Below are positions 1-5,915 of a DNA stretch of 6,118 bases, in pieces. How positions within the stretch are numbered: the first letter of the stretch is position 1; each line of letters opens with the position of its first letter. Origin of the DNA: an uncultured Prevotellaceae bacterium. GTDB taxonomy: Bacteria > Bacteroidota > Bacteroidia > Bacteroidales > Muribaculaceae. Location of the stretch: assembly GCA_945983195.1 (NCBI GenBank), contig CAMFSS010000144.1:1-6118 (forward strand), read 5' to 3'. The notes beneath the pieces are model-generated. The model saw nothing but the letters and a program-made list of their open reading frames with translations, was not told the DNA's origin and ran no database searches. The position numbers and the translations under genes were made by a program.

Positions 1-243
1 ATTTCACAGATTCGCGATGAGCAGATTGAGACCTACAACGACATTCGCCGCTGCAAGGCTCTCGGCGAGAGCTACATCACTCTCACCAACCCGTGGAACA
101 ACCAGAACGGTGTGAACCGCTGGCCGGAGCGTCTGCCCTACGGCAACAGCAGCGTAATCTCGAACAGCAAGATTAAGGAGGCTTACGGTGACGGATCGTA
201 CATCTTCACCGAGAAGACCTGGCTTTATGGCGGCACACGCTAA
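1..243 (+). CDS. SusD/RagB-family nutrient-binding outer-membrane lipoprotein, C-terminal fragment (SusD-like_2 type)
   Basis: Only the last 80 codons are present; the reading frame is open from base 1 to a TAA at 241-243 and the gene begins outside the window. The fragment starts with a helix containing ETYNDIRRCKAL, the place where the SusD-like_2 group has its conserved 'E-x-Y/W-x-D-x-RR' element, and continues through TNPWNNQ to a tail with RWPERLPYGNSS and a final EKTWLYGGTR. The tail pattern of 'P-x-R-x-PYGNS', a Gly-rich 'EAYGDG' and a terminal W..GG is what I know from this family. By family knowledge such proteins sit on the outer-membrane surface and form the lid over a SusC-type TonB-dependent transporter, capturing oligosaccharides or other nutrients; the susC partner would normally lie just upstream, outside this window. 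The ligand cannot be read from this piece. Two hairpins downstream close its transcription unit. Confidence 0.85.
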   Translation: MSQIRDEQIETYNDIRRCKALGESYITLTNPWNNQNGVNRWPERLPYGNSSVISNSKIKEAYGDGSYIFTEKTWLYGGTR

Positions 244-274
244 ATAGCACGACGGTTACACAATTCATTATAAA

Positions 275-311
275 GAGGGGGCGTGGCACAGACGGTGTGC
301 CGCGCTTCTTC
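275..311 (+). terminator. Hairpin terminator after the SusD-like gene
   Basis: The arms 281-290 (GCGTGGCACA) and 296-305 (TGTGCCGCGC) pair over 10 bp with one G-U pair and a 5-base loop, GACGG. Further, weaker pairing of the flanking GAGGGG (275-280) with TTCTTC (306-311), partly by wobble pairs, lengthens the stem. A T-rich stretch follows, though without an unbroken T-run. It lies 31 bases after the stop codon and is the first of two stacked terminator candidates. Confidence 0.6.
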
Positions 312-335
312 ATTTATTTGGCAAAACAGGCATAT

Positions 336-377
336 AAAAAAGCAAGCCCTGCTCTCACGAGTTGGGCTTGTTTTGTT
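336..377 (+). terminator. Intrinsic terminator, probably active in both directions
   Basis: The arms 340-349 (AAGCAAGCCC) and 364-373 (GGGCTTGTTT) pair over 10 bp with one G-U pair; the 14-base loop contains a further CTC/GAG pairing at 352-354 and 359-361. A T-rich tail (TTTTGTTTTG) follows on the plus strand. On the minus strand six T's (complement of A336-A341) run off the other end of the stem, so the element has a terminator layout for both directions. It backs up the hairpin at 275-311 and would also stop leftward transcription from the minus-strand promoter candidate at 420-427. Confidence 0.75.
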
Positions 378-419
378 TTGAATAGAATCTGTATAGAAAA
401 AGTATTATCCAAATATGCG

Positions 420-450
420 CAAAGGTAGACATTTTATTTGAATCGGGCAA
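420..450 (-). promoter_or_regulatory. Minus-strand promoter-like element, Bacteroidota type
   Basis: Read on the minus strand, 427-420 is TACCTTTG, an exact match to the Bacteroidota -7 consensus TAnnTTTG. It is preceded at 19 bases by TTGC (450-447), a partial match to the -33 element. Transcription would start near 413 and run left into the bidirectional terminator at 377-336, giving a transcript of roughly 75-80 bases with no gene on it. The match may be chance; no product is recognised. Confidence 0.35.
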
Positions 451-513
451 TATGCAGAGGGTAAAAAATGCTTATTTTGTGGCAGATTTTACTTTTTTAT
501 GGGAGGAAAATCA

Positions 514-541
514 CTTTCGCACGCGTTTTTTTGTAATTTTG
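514..541 (+). promoter_or_regulatory. Candidate promoter of the AraC-family gene
   Basis: TAATTTTG at 534-541 matches TAnnTTTG exactly. The -33 element expected about 20 bases upstream is weak: CTTTCG at 514-519. Transcription would begin near 548, leaving a leader of about 25 bases that includes a small 4-bp hairpin (GCCT 546-549 with AGGC 553-556). Confidence 0.55.
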
Positions 542-572
542 TATAGCCTTTGAGGCGAGAAACACTAAAAAG

Positions 573-1487
573 ATGAAAGGAATGAACGGAGCAGACAATA
601 ACAACAATGTAGGTGCACAGGTGAAGCACTTGGATGTGGGATTCCTGCAAAGCGTGGGCAAAGATTCCTTTGAGAATGAGCTGTGCATTTTCGACACTCT
701 TGACAGCCGACAGCTATCAAACTGCCCATTCAAGCTTGAAATGCCGCTCTTTGCGCTATGCACACAGGGAAGTGCCACAGTGCACATCAACGTGGAGCAC
801 TACGAGATAAAGCCCAACTGCCTGATAGCTCTTGTGCCTTATTCCACGCTTCACGGAATCACGTCGAGCGACGACGTGCACGCAATCTTCCTTGGCGTGA
901 GCCTTGACTATGGCAAGGAGATACTTCCCGACATACACGCACTGCTGCCGGTGATGTTTGGTACGCGTGAGAATCCCGTGGTTGAGCTGTCGGCCGACGA
1001 CTCACAGAGCCTGCAACAGTTTCATGCCTTTCTGTGGCAGATTATCCGCACCGAGAAGGGCAGCTACAAGCGCGAAATGGTGCAGAATGTGCTCAGAGCC
1101 ATGCTCTACAAGCTGATGGACATCTACGGGTCGTCGATCCGCTCGCTCAGCAAGCGTTCGCGCAACGAGGATATCTTTTTCGAGTTTATGCACCTCGTTG
1201 AGAACGACTACCGCATATCGCGCACCGTGCAGTACTATGCCGAGAAGCTGTGCATCACGCCCAAGCACCTCACTACGGTGGTGAAGGCAGTGAGCAGGCA
1301 GACGGCAGGCGACTGGATTACCAACTATGTGGTGGTGGCGGCAAAGGTGCTTCTGCGCTCGTCGGAAAAGTCGATTCAGGAGATTGCGCTTGAGCTGAAT
1401 TTCCCTAATCAGTCGTTTTTCGGCAAATACTTCAAGAAGCACACCGGCATGTCGCCGCAGGCTTACCGCAAGAAGTATGACCGATGA
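573..1487 (+). CDS. AraC-family transcriptional regulator
   Basis: A 304-residue DNA-binding regulator acting in the cytoplasm. Residues about 50-110 look like the cupin-type sensor domain of the family, with ALCTQGSATVHI, a basic turn near KPNCLIALVP and a following STLHGI, the usual 'P-x-x-x-H' end of the effector pocket. Residues about 200-304 form the double helix-turn-helix AraC domain: the first around 219-249 (YYAEKLCITPKHLTTVVK) and the second around 267-301, with SIQEIALELNF, SFFGKYFKKHTGMSPQAYRKK as the conserved signature. Length is normal for the family. I keep the ATG at 573, 25 bases after the expected transcription start; an ATG three codons later (582) is an equally possible start because no ribosome binding site decides between them. 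It forms its own transcription unit, with a promoter at 514-541 and a terminator at 1494-1543. Its effector and targets are not visible; the neighbouring SusD-like, acyltransferase and glycosidase genes are candidate targets by position only. Confidence 0.95.
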   Translation: MKGMNGADNNNNVGAQVKHLDVGFLQSVGKDSFENELCIFDTLDSRQLSNCPFKLEMPLFALCTQGSATVHINVEHYEIKPNCLIALVPYSTLHGITSSDDVHAIFLGVSLDYGKEILPDIHALLPVMFGTRENPVVELSADDSQSLQQFHAFLWQIIRTEKGSYKREMVQNVLRAMLYKLMDIYGSSIRSLSKRSRNEDIFFEFMHLVENDYRISRTVQYYAEKLCITPKHLTTVVKAVSRQTAGDWITNYVVVAAKVLLRSSEKSIQEIALELNFPNQSFFGKYFKKHTGMSPQAYRKKYDR

Positions 1488-1493
1488 TACAAT

Positions 1494-1543
1494 AAATCAG
1501 CACCACCGCCGGGCTTCGGAGAGTGGTGCTGATTTGTTTTTTT
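1494..1543 (+). terminator. Intrinsic terminator of the AraC-family gene, between convergent genes
   Basis: A perfect 13-bp stem joins 1494-1506 (AAATCAGCACCAC) and 1523-1535 (GTGGTGCTGATTT), with a 16-base loop that can fold further through CCG/CGG (1509-1511 with 1517-1519). Seven T's follow at 1537-1543. It starts 7 bases after the regulator's stop and sits before the end of the convergent acyltransferase gene, which it may also serve; in that direction the trailing sequence is less uniformly T-rich. Confidence 0.9.
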
Positions 1544-1558
1544 GCAGATATGCAGTAT

Positions 1559-2719
1559 CTATTTGCCGGTAGCGAAGAGTTTGCGCTTGAGCCAAGCACG
1601 AACCGGGAGATCGTAGAGCTTGAGGCAGGCGTAAGCCATTGCCACTGCCACAATGAAGAGCGATATGCTCACGAATGCGTGCATCGAGGCAGGAGCGTCG
1701 GCATTAGAATCAGCCCAAGCCATCTGCATGTAGATGAGCGGATAGTGGGTGATATAGAGCGGGAAAGATATTTCGCCAAGGAAGCGGCATACGCTCTCGG
1801 TGCGCTTTCCCATCTCACGGCTTCCTGCACCGATTGCCACGATGACAGGGAACAGAGCGATGATGCACACAGCCTCGTAGATGCCGTTGGTCCACTGAAT
1901 ATCCTCATTGCCAACGAAGGGCATTGCAAGCAGCGCGGCGATGATGATTGCGCTATTCACGAAGCCATTTTTCATCTTAATCACGAAGCCGATGCGCGAA
2001 AGCAGCAGTCCGGCGAAGAATGGGTAGAGCAGGCGTGAGAAGCCCACATATAGCTGTGCCGGGTCGATGCTCCAGCCTCCAATCACGGTGTAGGCAAGTG
2101 ACTGGCGTTCGGCGAAGAAGCCGAATAGGTCGATGTTCATGGTGAGAAGCACCGTGAGAATGGCGAAGAAGAACACGCACACACCGAGGGCAATCTTGCC
2201 CAGCCGGCGAATGACAGTGGCATAGAGTAGATTCGCAATATATTCAAACATCAGCGTCCATGCCGGTCCGTTGAGCGAATAGCTTTCAGCCCAGCCGCGA
2301 ATGTCGAGGCAGCCGCGTGTGGGAATGAGGAAACAGCCGAGAAGTGTCACAAGCAGCACGGTGTACCAAGGTGTCTGGCTGATTATAGGGAATGCGTCGC
2401 AACTGCCGAAATAGTAGAGCAGACCACCGATTATTGAGCCGATGAACAGCATAGGGTGAAGGCGAATGAGGCGGCGCTTAGCGAAAGTGCCGAGCGACAT
2501 GCGGTTCCACCGGTCGTCGTAGGCATATCCGATAACGAAACCGGAGAGAACGAAGAAGAAATCGACGGCAAGATAGCCGTGGTTGATGATTTGGTTGATG
2601 TGACCGCCCGAGTAGGTCTCGAAAAGGTGGAATGCAACCACCATCATGGCAGCTACGCCACGCAGTCCGTCGAGCACCTCATAGCGGGGCTTCGATTCAA
2701 GATAGGAATTTTGTGTCAT
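1559..2719 (-). CDS. Membrane acyltransferase, acyltransferase-3 (OafA/YrhL-like) family
   Basis: A 386-residue integral membrane protein of the family that moves acyl groups, most often acetyl, onto sugars of surface or exported glycans. Family motifs appear in order: LDGLRGVAA at 16-24 with H31 following, the residue expected to be catalytic; FFFVLSGFVIGY at 54-65; the basic KRRLIRLHPM at 81-90, where R-x-x-R-x-x-P is characteristic; SLNGPAWTLMFE at 148-159; and ISFPLYITHYPL at 317-328. Hydrophobic segments run through the protein at about 91-103, 118-132, 160-195, 226-246, 254-268, 281-297 and 347-366, ending in a basic tail (RAWLKRKLF). I chose the ATG at 2717-2719 because homologous sequence starts just after it and the promoter lies 38 bases upstream; the frame is open to an ATG at 2803, but that would place the coding start upstream of the promoter. 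The acceptor sugar is unknown. It is convergent with the AraC gene and divergent from the glycosidase. Confidence 0.94.
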   Translation of the reverse strand: MTQNSYLESKPRYEVLDGLRGVAAMMVVAFHLFETYSGGHINQIINHGYLAVDFFFVLSGFVIGYAYDDRWNRMSLGTFAKRRLIRLHPMLFIGSIIGGLLYYFGSCDAFPIISQTPWYTVLLVTLLGCFLIPTRGCLDIRGWAESYSLNGPAWTLMFEYIANLLYATVIRRLGKIALGVCVFFFAILTVLLTMNIDLFGFFAERQSLAYTVIGGWSIDPAQLYVGFSRLLYPFFAGLLLSRIGFVIKMKNGFVNSAIIIAALLAMPFVGNEDIQWTNGIYEAVCIIALFPVIVAIGAGSREMGKRTESVCRFLGEISFPLYITHYPLIYMQMAWADSNADAPASMHAFVSISLFIVAVAMAYACLKLYDLPVRAWLKRKLFATGK

Positions 2720-2756
2720 GTTTATCTTAGATGATGGGGTAAATGATAACGGTATG

Positions 2757-2787
2757 CAAAGGTACGCTTTTTTACTATAATCACCAA
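2757..2787 (-). promoter_or_regulatory. Promoter of the acyltransferase gene
   Basis: On the minus strand TACCTTTG (2764-2757) matches the Bacteroidota -7 consensus exactly, and TTGG (2787-2784) lies 19 bases upstream in the -33 position. Transcription would begin near 2750, giving a leader of about 30 bases. This is the best promoter match in the window and supports the start codon at 2719. Confidence 0.75.
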
Positions 2788-2866
2788 GAGGCGTCGCTGT
2801 CAAAAAAAAGAAGAGTATGTTCGATAATGTGCAGAGATGGAAATGATACTATTTTTGCAGAATGTT

Positions 2867-2878
2867 TGCATAAATGCA
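2867..2878. repeat. Short palindrome in the divergent intergenic region, possible operator
   Basis: TGCAT-AA-ATGCA is a perfect 5-bp inverted repeat with a 2-base centre. It ends 8 bases before the TTTG taken as the -33 element of the glycosidase promoter, a position where regulators often bind. No binding protein is recognised, and a palindrome this short can arise by chance. Confidence 0.3.
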
Positions 2879-2886
2879 GATGTAAT

Positions 2887-2917
2887 TTTGCGGTGTCGGC
2901 AATAATGACTATTTTTA
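2887..2917 (+). promoter_or_regulatory. Candidate promoter of the family 3 glycoside hydrolase gene
   Basis: TTTG at 2887-2890 is followed after 19 bases by TATTTTTA at 2910-2917, which fits TAnnTTTG except for the last base. Transcription would start near 2924, leaving a leader of about 95 bases. Two exact -7 matches lie upstream (TATTTTTG at 2850-2857 and TAATTTTG at 2883-2890), but neither has a -33 element at the right distance, so I prefer this one without being sure. Confidence 0.4.
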
Positions 2918-2919
2918 CG

Positions 2920-2940
2920 GCAGAAAACAATCTTTTCTGC
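2920..2940 (+). other. Perfect hairpin in the glycosidase leader
   Basis: GCAGAAAA (2920-2927) and TTTTCTGC (2933-2940) pair over 8 bp around the loop CAATC. It lies at or just after the predicted transcription start, about 80 bases before the coding region. It has no T-run and so is not a terminator; it could stabilise the 5' end of the mRNA or act as a binding site at the DNA level. A weaker 5-bp hairpin (TGCCG 2968-2972 with CGGCA 2979-2983) follows. Confidence 0.4.
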
Positions 2941-3018
2941 TTAACGGACTGTGGTGCGGATAACCGGTGCCGGCAGTTCGGCAAGACGACAAATAGAATT
3001 TAACCATTAATATAACGT

Positions 3019-5373
3019 ATGAAAATAAAACCTATCGGCATTTGCGCCAGCCTCAGTGCGGCGCTGATTAATGTAACAGCTATGGCAACAACAAAACCCT
3101 GTATTCCTGCTGACCAGAAGATTGAGGCGCAGGTGGAAGCAAAATTGAAGAAAATGACGCTCGACGAGAAAGTCGGGCAGATGTGTGAGCTTACGATTGA
3201 GTCGGTTACTGACTATGAAGCAACCGGAAAGAGCGGAAAATTCACATTCAGTCCGGCGCTCGATGCGGCAATAGGCACATTTAAGGTGGGATCGATTCTG
3301 AATACTCCGCTTGGGCGTGCCCAAAAGCCGGAGGTGTTTGAATCGCTGATTCGCACCATTCAGGATAAGTCGATGAAGTCGATGGGAATCCCCACGGTGT
3401 ATGGCATCGACAATAACCACGGAACATCATACGTCGACGGTGGCACTCTGTTTCCGCAGCCGCTGAACCAGGCAGCATCGTTCAACAGCGAGATACCGCT
3501 GCGCGCCTGTGAAATCTGCTCATACGAGACGCGTGCAGCCAGCATACCCTGGATTTATACTCCTACGCTCGACCTTGCCCGCGGCTCGTCGTGGCCGAGA
3601 ATGTGGGAGAGCTATGGTGAGGATCCGCTTGTGAACGCCGTGATGGGTGCACAAGCCGTGCGCGGCTTTCAGGGCGATGATCCCAACCATGTAGATCCCT
3701 ACCACTGCGCCGTGAGCATGAAGCACTATATGGCATACGGTGCCGCCGTGAACGGACTCGACCGCACGCCGTCGTCGGTCACCGACCGCGACATGCGCGA
3801 AAAGTATTTTGCACCCTTCCTTGCGGCAGCACGTGCCGGAGCACTTACCGTGATGGTAAATTCAGCCATCAACAATGGCATTCCGTTCCACGCTAACCAT
3901 GAGTATATCACCGTGTGGCTCAAGGAGCAGCTCAACTGGGACGGAATGGTTGTGACCGACTGGGCCGACATCAACAACCTATACACTCGCGACCACATTG
4001 CCGCCGACAAGAAAGATGCAATACGCATAGCCATCAATGCCGGAATCGACATGGCTATGGAACCCTACAACACCGACTTCTGCACTTTGCTCAAGGAGCT
4101 TGTGGATGAGGGAGAGGTGCCCATGAGCCGCATCGACGATGCCGTGCGCCGCATTTTGCGACTGAAATACCGCCTCAACCTGTTTGACAAGCCTTATAAC
4201 AAGCTGAAGGACTATCCGAAATTCGGCTGCAAGGAACATGCCGATTTTGCCACTCGCGCTGCCGAGGAGAGTGAAGTGCTGCTGAAGAACGAGGACAACA
4301 TTCTGCCGCTGAAGAAGGGCATGAAGATACTCGTTACCGGTCCGAACGCCAATGCAATGCGCTGCCTCAATGGCGGCTGGTCGTACACTTGGCAGGGACA
4401 TAGGGCTGATGAGTTTGCACAGCAATACAACACCATCTATGAGGCTATGTGCAACAAATTCGGATCCGAGAACGTGATTCTCGAGCAGGGCGTGAAATAT
4501 CTGCCAACAATCGACAGCAACAACAACTGGCGCGATGACAACGCCGACGATCTCGGTAAGGCTGTGGCTGCCGCTCAGCGTGCAGATGTAGTGGTAGCCT
4601 GCATCGGTGAGAACTCCTACTGCGAGACTCCGGGCAACATCAAGGACTTGTGGCTCTCGGAGAACCAGCGCAACCTGGTGAAGGCTCTTGCCGCAACAGG
4701 CAAGCCTGTGGTGCTGATTCTCAACGAAGGCCGTCCGCGCGTGATTTCCGACATTGTGCCGCTTGCCAAGGCTATTGTGAACATTATGCTTCCGGGCAAC
4801 TATGGAGCCGATGCTCTTGCCAATCTGCTTGCAGGCGATGCCAACTTCAGCGCAAAGATGCCGATGACCTATCCGAGCAGTGTGAATGCATTTGCCACCT
4901 ACGACTACAAGCCGTGTGAGAATGTCGCCACTATGTCGGGTGCCTACGACTACGATGCCCAGCTCTATGTGCAGTGGCAGTTTGGCGAGGGCCTGAGCTA
5001 CACTACTTTCAAATACAGCAACTTGCGCGTGGATAAGAGCGAATTTACTGCCGATGATGAGCTGACGTTTACCGTCGATGTAGCCAACACCGGCAAGGTT
5101 GCCGGCAAGGAGCCTGTGCTTCTCTTTGTGAGCGACCTGGTGGCAAGCGTATCGCCCGACATTCGTCGCCTGCGTGCCTTCACTAAGATTGATCTGAAGC
5201 CGGGTGAGACACGCACAGTGAAGCTCACCGTGAAGGCTTCCGACCTCGCCTTCGTTGGCGCCGACCTCAAGTGGGTGCTCGAAAAGGGTGATTTCACCGC
5301 ACAGTGTGGCACAGAGAAGGTGAATGTGAAATGCACCAAGACACACCGCTGGGATACCCCCAACAAGGACTGA
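3019..5373 (+). CDS. Secreted glycoside hydrolase family 3 protein, probable beta-glucosidase
   Basis: A 784-residue exported enzyme expected to remove terminal beta-linked glucose or a related sugar from oligosaccharides in the periplasm. Residues 1-23 form a Sec signal peptide ending AMA, followed by TTKP; there is no credible lipobox. The N-terminal barrel domain (about 40-390) shows YGIDNNHG (128-135), where D131 should bind substrate; the 'ESYGEDP' element (197-203); KHY (235-237); and VVTDWADINN (311-320), in which D314 is the catalytic nucleophile. The alpha/beta sandwich domain (about 415-625) contains GENSYCETPGN (530-540); E531 is the likely acid/base by analogy with the barley exoglucanase ExoI. 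FGEGLSYT (655-662) leads to a fibronectin III-like domain (about 680-770) with the usual LKPGET. No domain is missing and the length is typical. The sequence resembles the Bacteroides ovatus xyloglucan-locus GH3 type as I remember it, but exact sugar specificity is inference. It is transcribed alone, between its own promoter and the hairpin at 5405-5443. Confidence 0.96.
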   Translation: MKIKPIGICASLSAALINVTAMATTKPCIPADQKIEAQVEAKLKKMTLDEKVGQMCELTIESVTDYEATGKSGKFTFSPALDAAIGTFKVGSILNTPLGRAQKPEVFESLIRTIQDKSMKSMGIPTVYGIDNNHGTSYVDGGTLFPQPLNQAASFNSEIPLRACEICSYETRAASIPWIYTPTLDLARGSSWPRMWESYGEDPLVNAVMGAQAVRGFQGDDPNHVDPYHCAVSMKHYMAYGAAVNGLDRTPSSVTDRDMREKYFAPFLAAARAGALTVMVNSAINNGIPFHANHEYITVWLKEQLNWDGMVVTDWADINNLYTRDHIAADKKDAIRIAINAGIDMAMEPYNTDFCTLLKELVDEGEVPMSRIDDAVRRILRLKYRLNLFDKPYNKLKDYPKFGCKEHADFATRAAEESEVLLKNEDNILPLKKGMKILVTGPNANAMRCLNGGWSYTWQGHRADEFAQQYNTIYEAMCNKFGSENVILEQGVKYLPTIDSNNNWRDDNADDLGKAVAAAQRADVVVACIGENSYCETPGNIKDLWLSENQRNLVKALAATGKPVVLILNEGRPRVISDIVPLAKAIVNIMLPGNYGADALANLLAGDANFSAKMPMTYPSSVNAFATYDYKPCENVATMSGAYDYDAQLYVQWQFGEGLSYTTFKYSNLRVDKSEFTADDELTFTVDVANTGKVAGKEPVLLFVSDLVASVSPDIRRLRAFTKIDLKPGETRTVKLTVKASDLAFVGADLKWVLEKGDFTAQCGTEKVNVKCTKTHRWDTPNKD

Positions 5374-5404
5374 CCCATCACCGATATAGCGGATAGACCG
5401 TGAA

Positions 5405-5443
5405 TTAAAGTGCAACTTTGGATTTTCCAAAGTTGCACTTTAA
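5405..5443 (+). terminator. Perfect 17-bp hairpin, terminator of the glycosidase gene
   Basis: The arms 5405-5421 and 5427-5443 are exact inverted complements (TTAAAGTGCAACTTTGG on the left) around the 5-base loop ATTTT. It begins 31 bases after the stop. Instead of a long T-run after the stem, the last stem bases are CTTTAA followed by ATTC, so the T-stretch is inside the stem and symmetrical; the element could therefore work in both directions or be more an mRNA 3'-end stabiliser than a strong terminator. Confidence 0.7.
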
Positions 5444-5490
5444 ATTCTACATAGAAATTTTGGCAAAATGCAGTCAAATACCTTACTTGG

Positions 5491-5570
5491 ATTTTGTTGT
5501 AAATCGCGAAATTCACGATATTTTGTCCAAAAAATTTTGAAATTCACGAATTTTGCTGTAATTTCGCGAA
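5491..5570. repeat. Interleaved direct and inverted repeats upstream of higB, possible operator region
   Basis: Two related blocks occur twice. Block A is ATTTTGTTGTAAATCGCGAA at 5491-5510 and, with a few changes, again at 5550-5570 (ATTTTGCTGTAATTTCGCGAA). Block B is GAAATTCACGATATTTTG at 5508-5525 and GAAATTCACGAATTTTG at 5539-5555. ATTTTG thus recurs at 5491, 5520 and 5550, about 30 bases apart. Within block B, AAATTC-AC-GAATTT (5540-5553) is a perfect 6-bp inverted repeat, and TCGCGA in block A is itself palindromic. The array ends 32 bases before the toxin start codon, where an antitoxin would be expected to bind for autorepression; that role is inference. Confidence 0.5.
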
Positions 5571-5602
5571 AGATAGGTGATATATCCAATAAAACTGATA
5601 AA

Positions 5603-5902
5603 ATGAGAATAGTATCACACCGGCGATTAAGAGAATTTTATGACTCAGCAGGACATCATGACGCTAAAGTTCCTCTGGAGCGATGGTATCAGATTGTTGA
5701 AGATGCTGAGTGGAGCAATTTTGCTGATATGCGGGCTGATTTTGGCTCTGTTGATTTTGTGGGAAATCAGCATTATGTGTTCAACATAGGAGGGAATAAA
5801 TATCGATTGGTTGTGGTGGTGAAGTTCGTGATGGGATATGTCTTTATTCGTTGGGTTGGCTCACATAGTGATTATGATAAAATTGATTGTTCAATGATTT
5901 AA
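5603..5902 (+). CDS. higB: HigB-family type II toxin (mRNA interferase)
   Basis: A 99-residue protein with nearly all the hallmarks of the HigB_toxin family (Pfam PF09907): MRIVSHRRLREF at the start, LERWYQIVEDAEWSNFADMR at 25-44, then DFVGNQHYVFNIGGNKYRLV at 51-70, and FIRWVGSHSDYDKI at 81-94. By family knowledge such toxins cut mRNA on the ribosome and are held inactive by a partner HigA, encoded directly after, as here. I start it at the ATG at 5603 because MRI(V/I)S is the family's usual beginning; the frame is open back to an ATG at 5468, but that extension would translate the repeats. No residue known to me as conserved is missing and no frameshift is seen, so the toxin appears intact. 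Codon choice is visibly more A/T-rich (for example TTA, AGA, ATA) than in the upstream genes, consistent with separate acquisition. Confidence 0.93.
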   Translation: MRIVSHRRLREFYDSAGHHDAKVPLERWYQIVEDAEWSNFADMRADFGSVDFVGNQHYVFNIGGNKYRLVVVVKFVMGYVFIRWVGSHSDYDKIDCSMI

Positions 5903-5915
5903 ATACTGAATAGAT

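Larger units (their letters stand above)
244..572. other. Intergenic region between the SusD-like gene and the AraC-family gene
   Basis: These 329 bases hold no gene I can support. In order they contain the hairpin at 275-311, the bidirectional terminator at 336-377, a minus-strand promoter-like element at 420-427, a stretch at 430-533 in which I see no further organised element, and the promoter of the AraC-family gene at about 514-541. Confidence 0.7.

Noticed and set aside
1002..1442. Minus-strand open frame of 146 codons
   Set aside because: Antisense to the DNA-binding half of the AraC-family gene; no promoter and no recognisable protein features.
1523..2038. Plus-strand open frame of 171 codons
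   Set aside because: Antisense to the C-terminal half of the acyltransferase, starts inside the regulator's terminator, and its low-complexity, His/Cys/Glu-rich product shows no family features.
2720..2803. 28-residue N-terminal extension of the acyltransferase
   Set aside because: The extension would begin upstream of the gene's own well-matched promoter and has no family resemblance; the family sequence begins after the ATG at 2719.
2850..2890. Exact -7 matches TATTTTTG (2850-2857) and TAATTTTG (2883-2890) as the glycosidase promoter
   Set aside because: Neither has a -33 element at 19-21 bases; kept only as alternatives to the pair at 2887-2917.
2743..3003. Plus-strand open frame of 86 codons, with several cysteines, in the divergent intergenic region
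   Set aside because: It would run through the acyltransferase promoter, the palindrome and the glycosidase leader; no homology or start signal supports it, and those regulatory elements explain the region better.
3979..5430. Long open frame of 483 codons on the minus strand
   Set aside because: It lies almost wholly antisense to the glycoside hydrolase, which has clear family motifs throughout. The antisense product resembles no family I know and its openness follows from codon bias on the opposite strand.
5491..5570. Possible CRISPR array in the repeated region upstream of higB
   Set aside because: There are only two copies of each block, the copies overlap and differ, spacing is irregular for repeat-spacer units, and no cas gene is in the window.
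5468..5602. 45-residue N-terminal extension of HigB
   Set aside because: It would translate the repeat array, and the MRIVS start of the family is at 5603.
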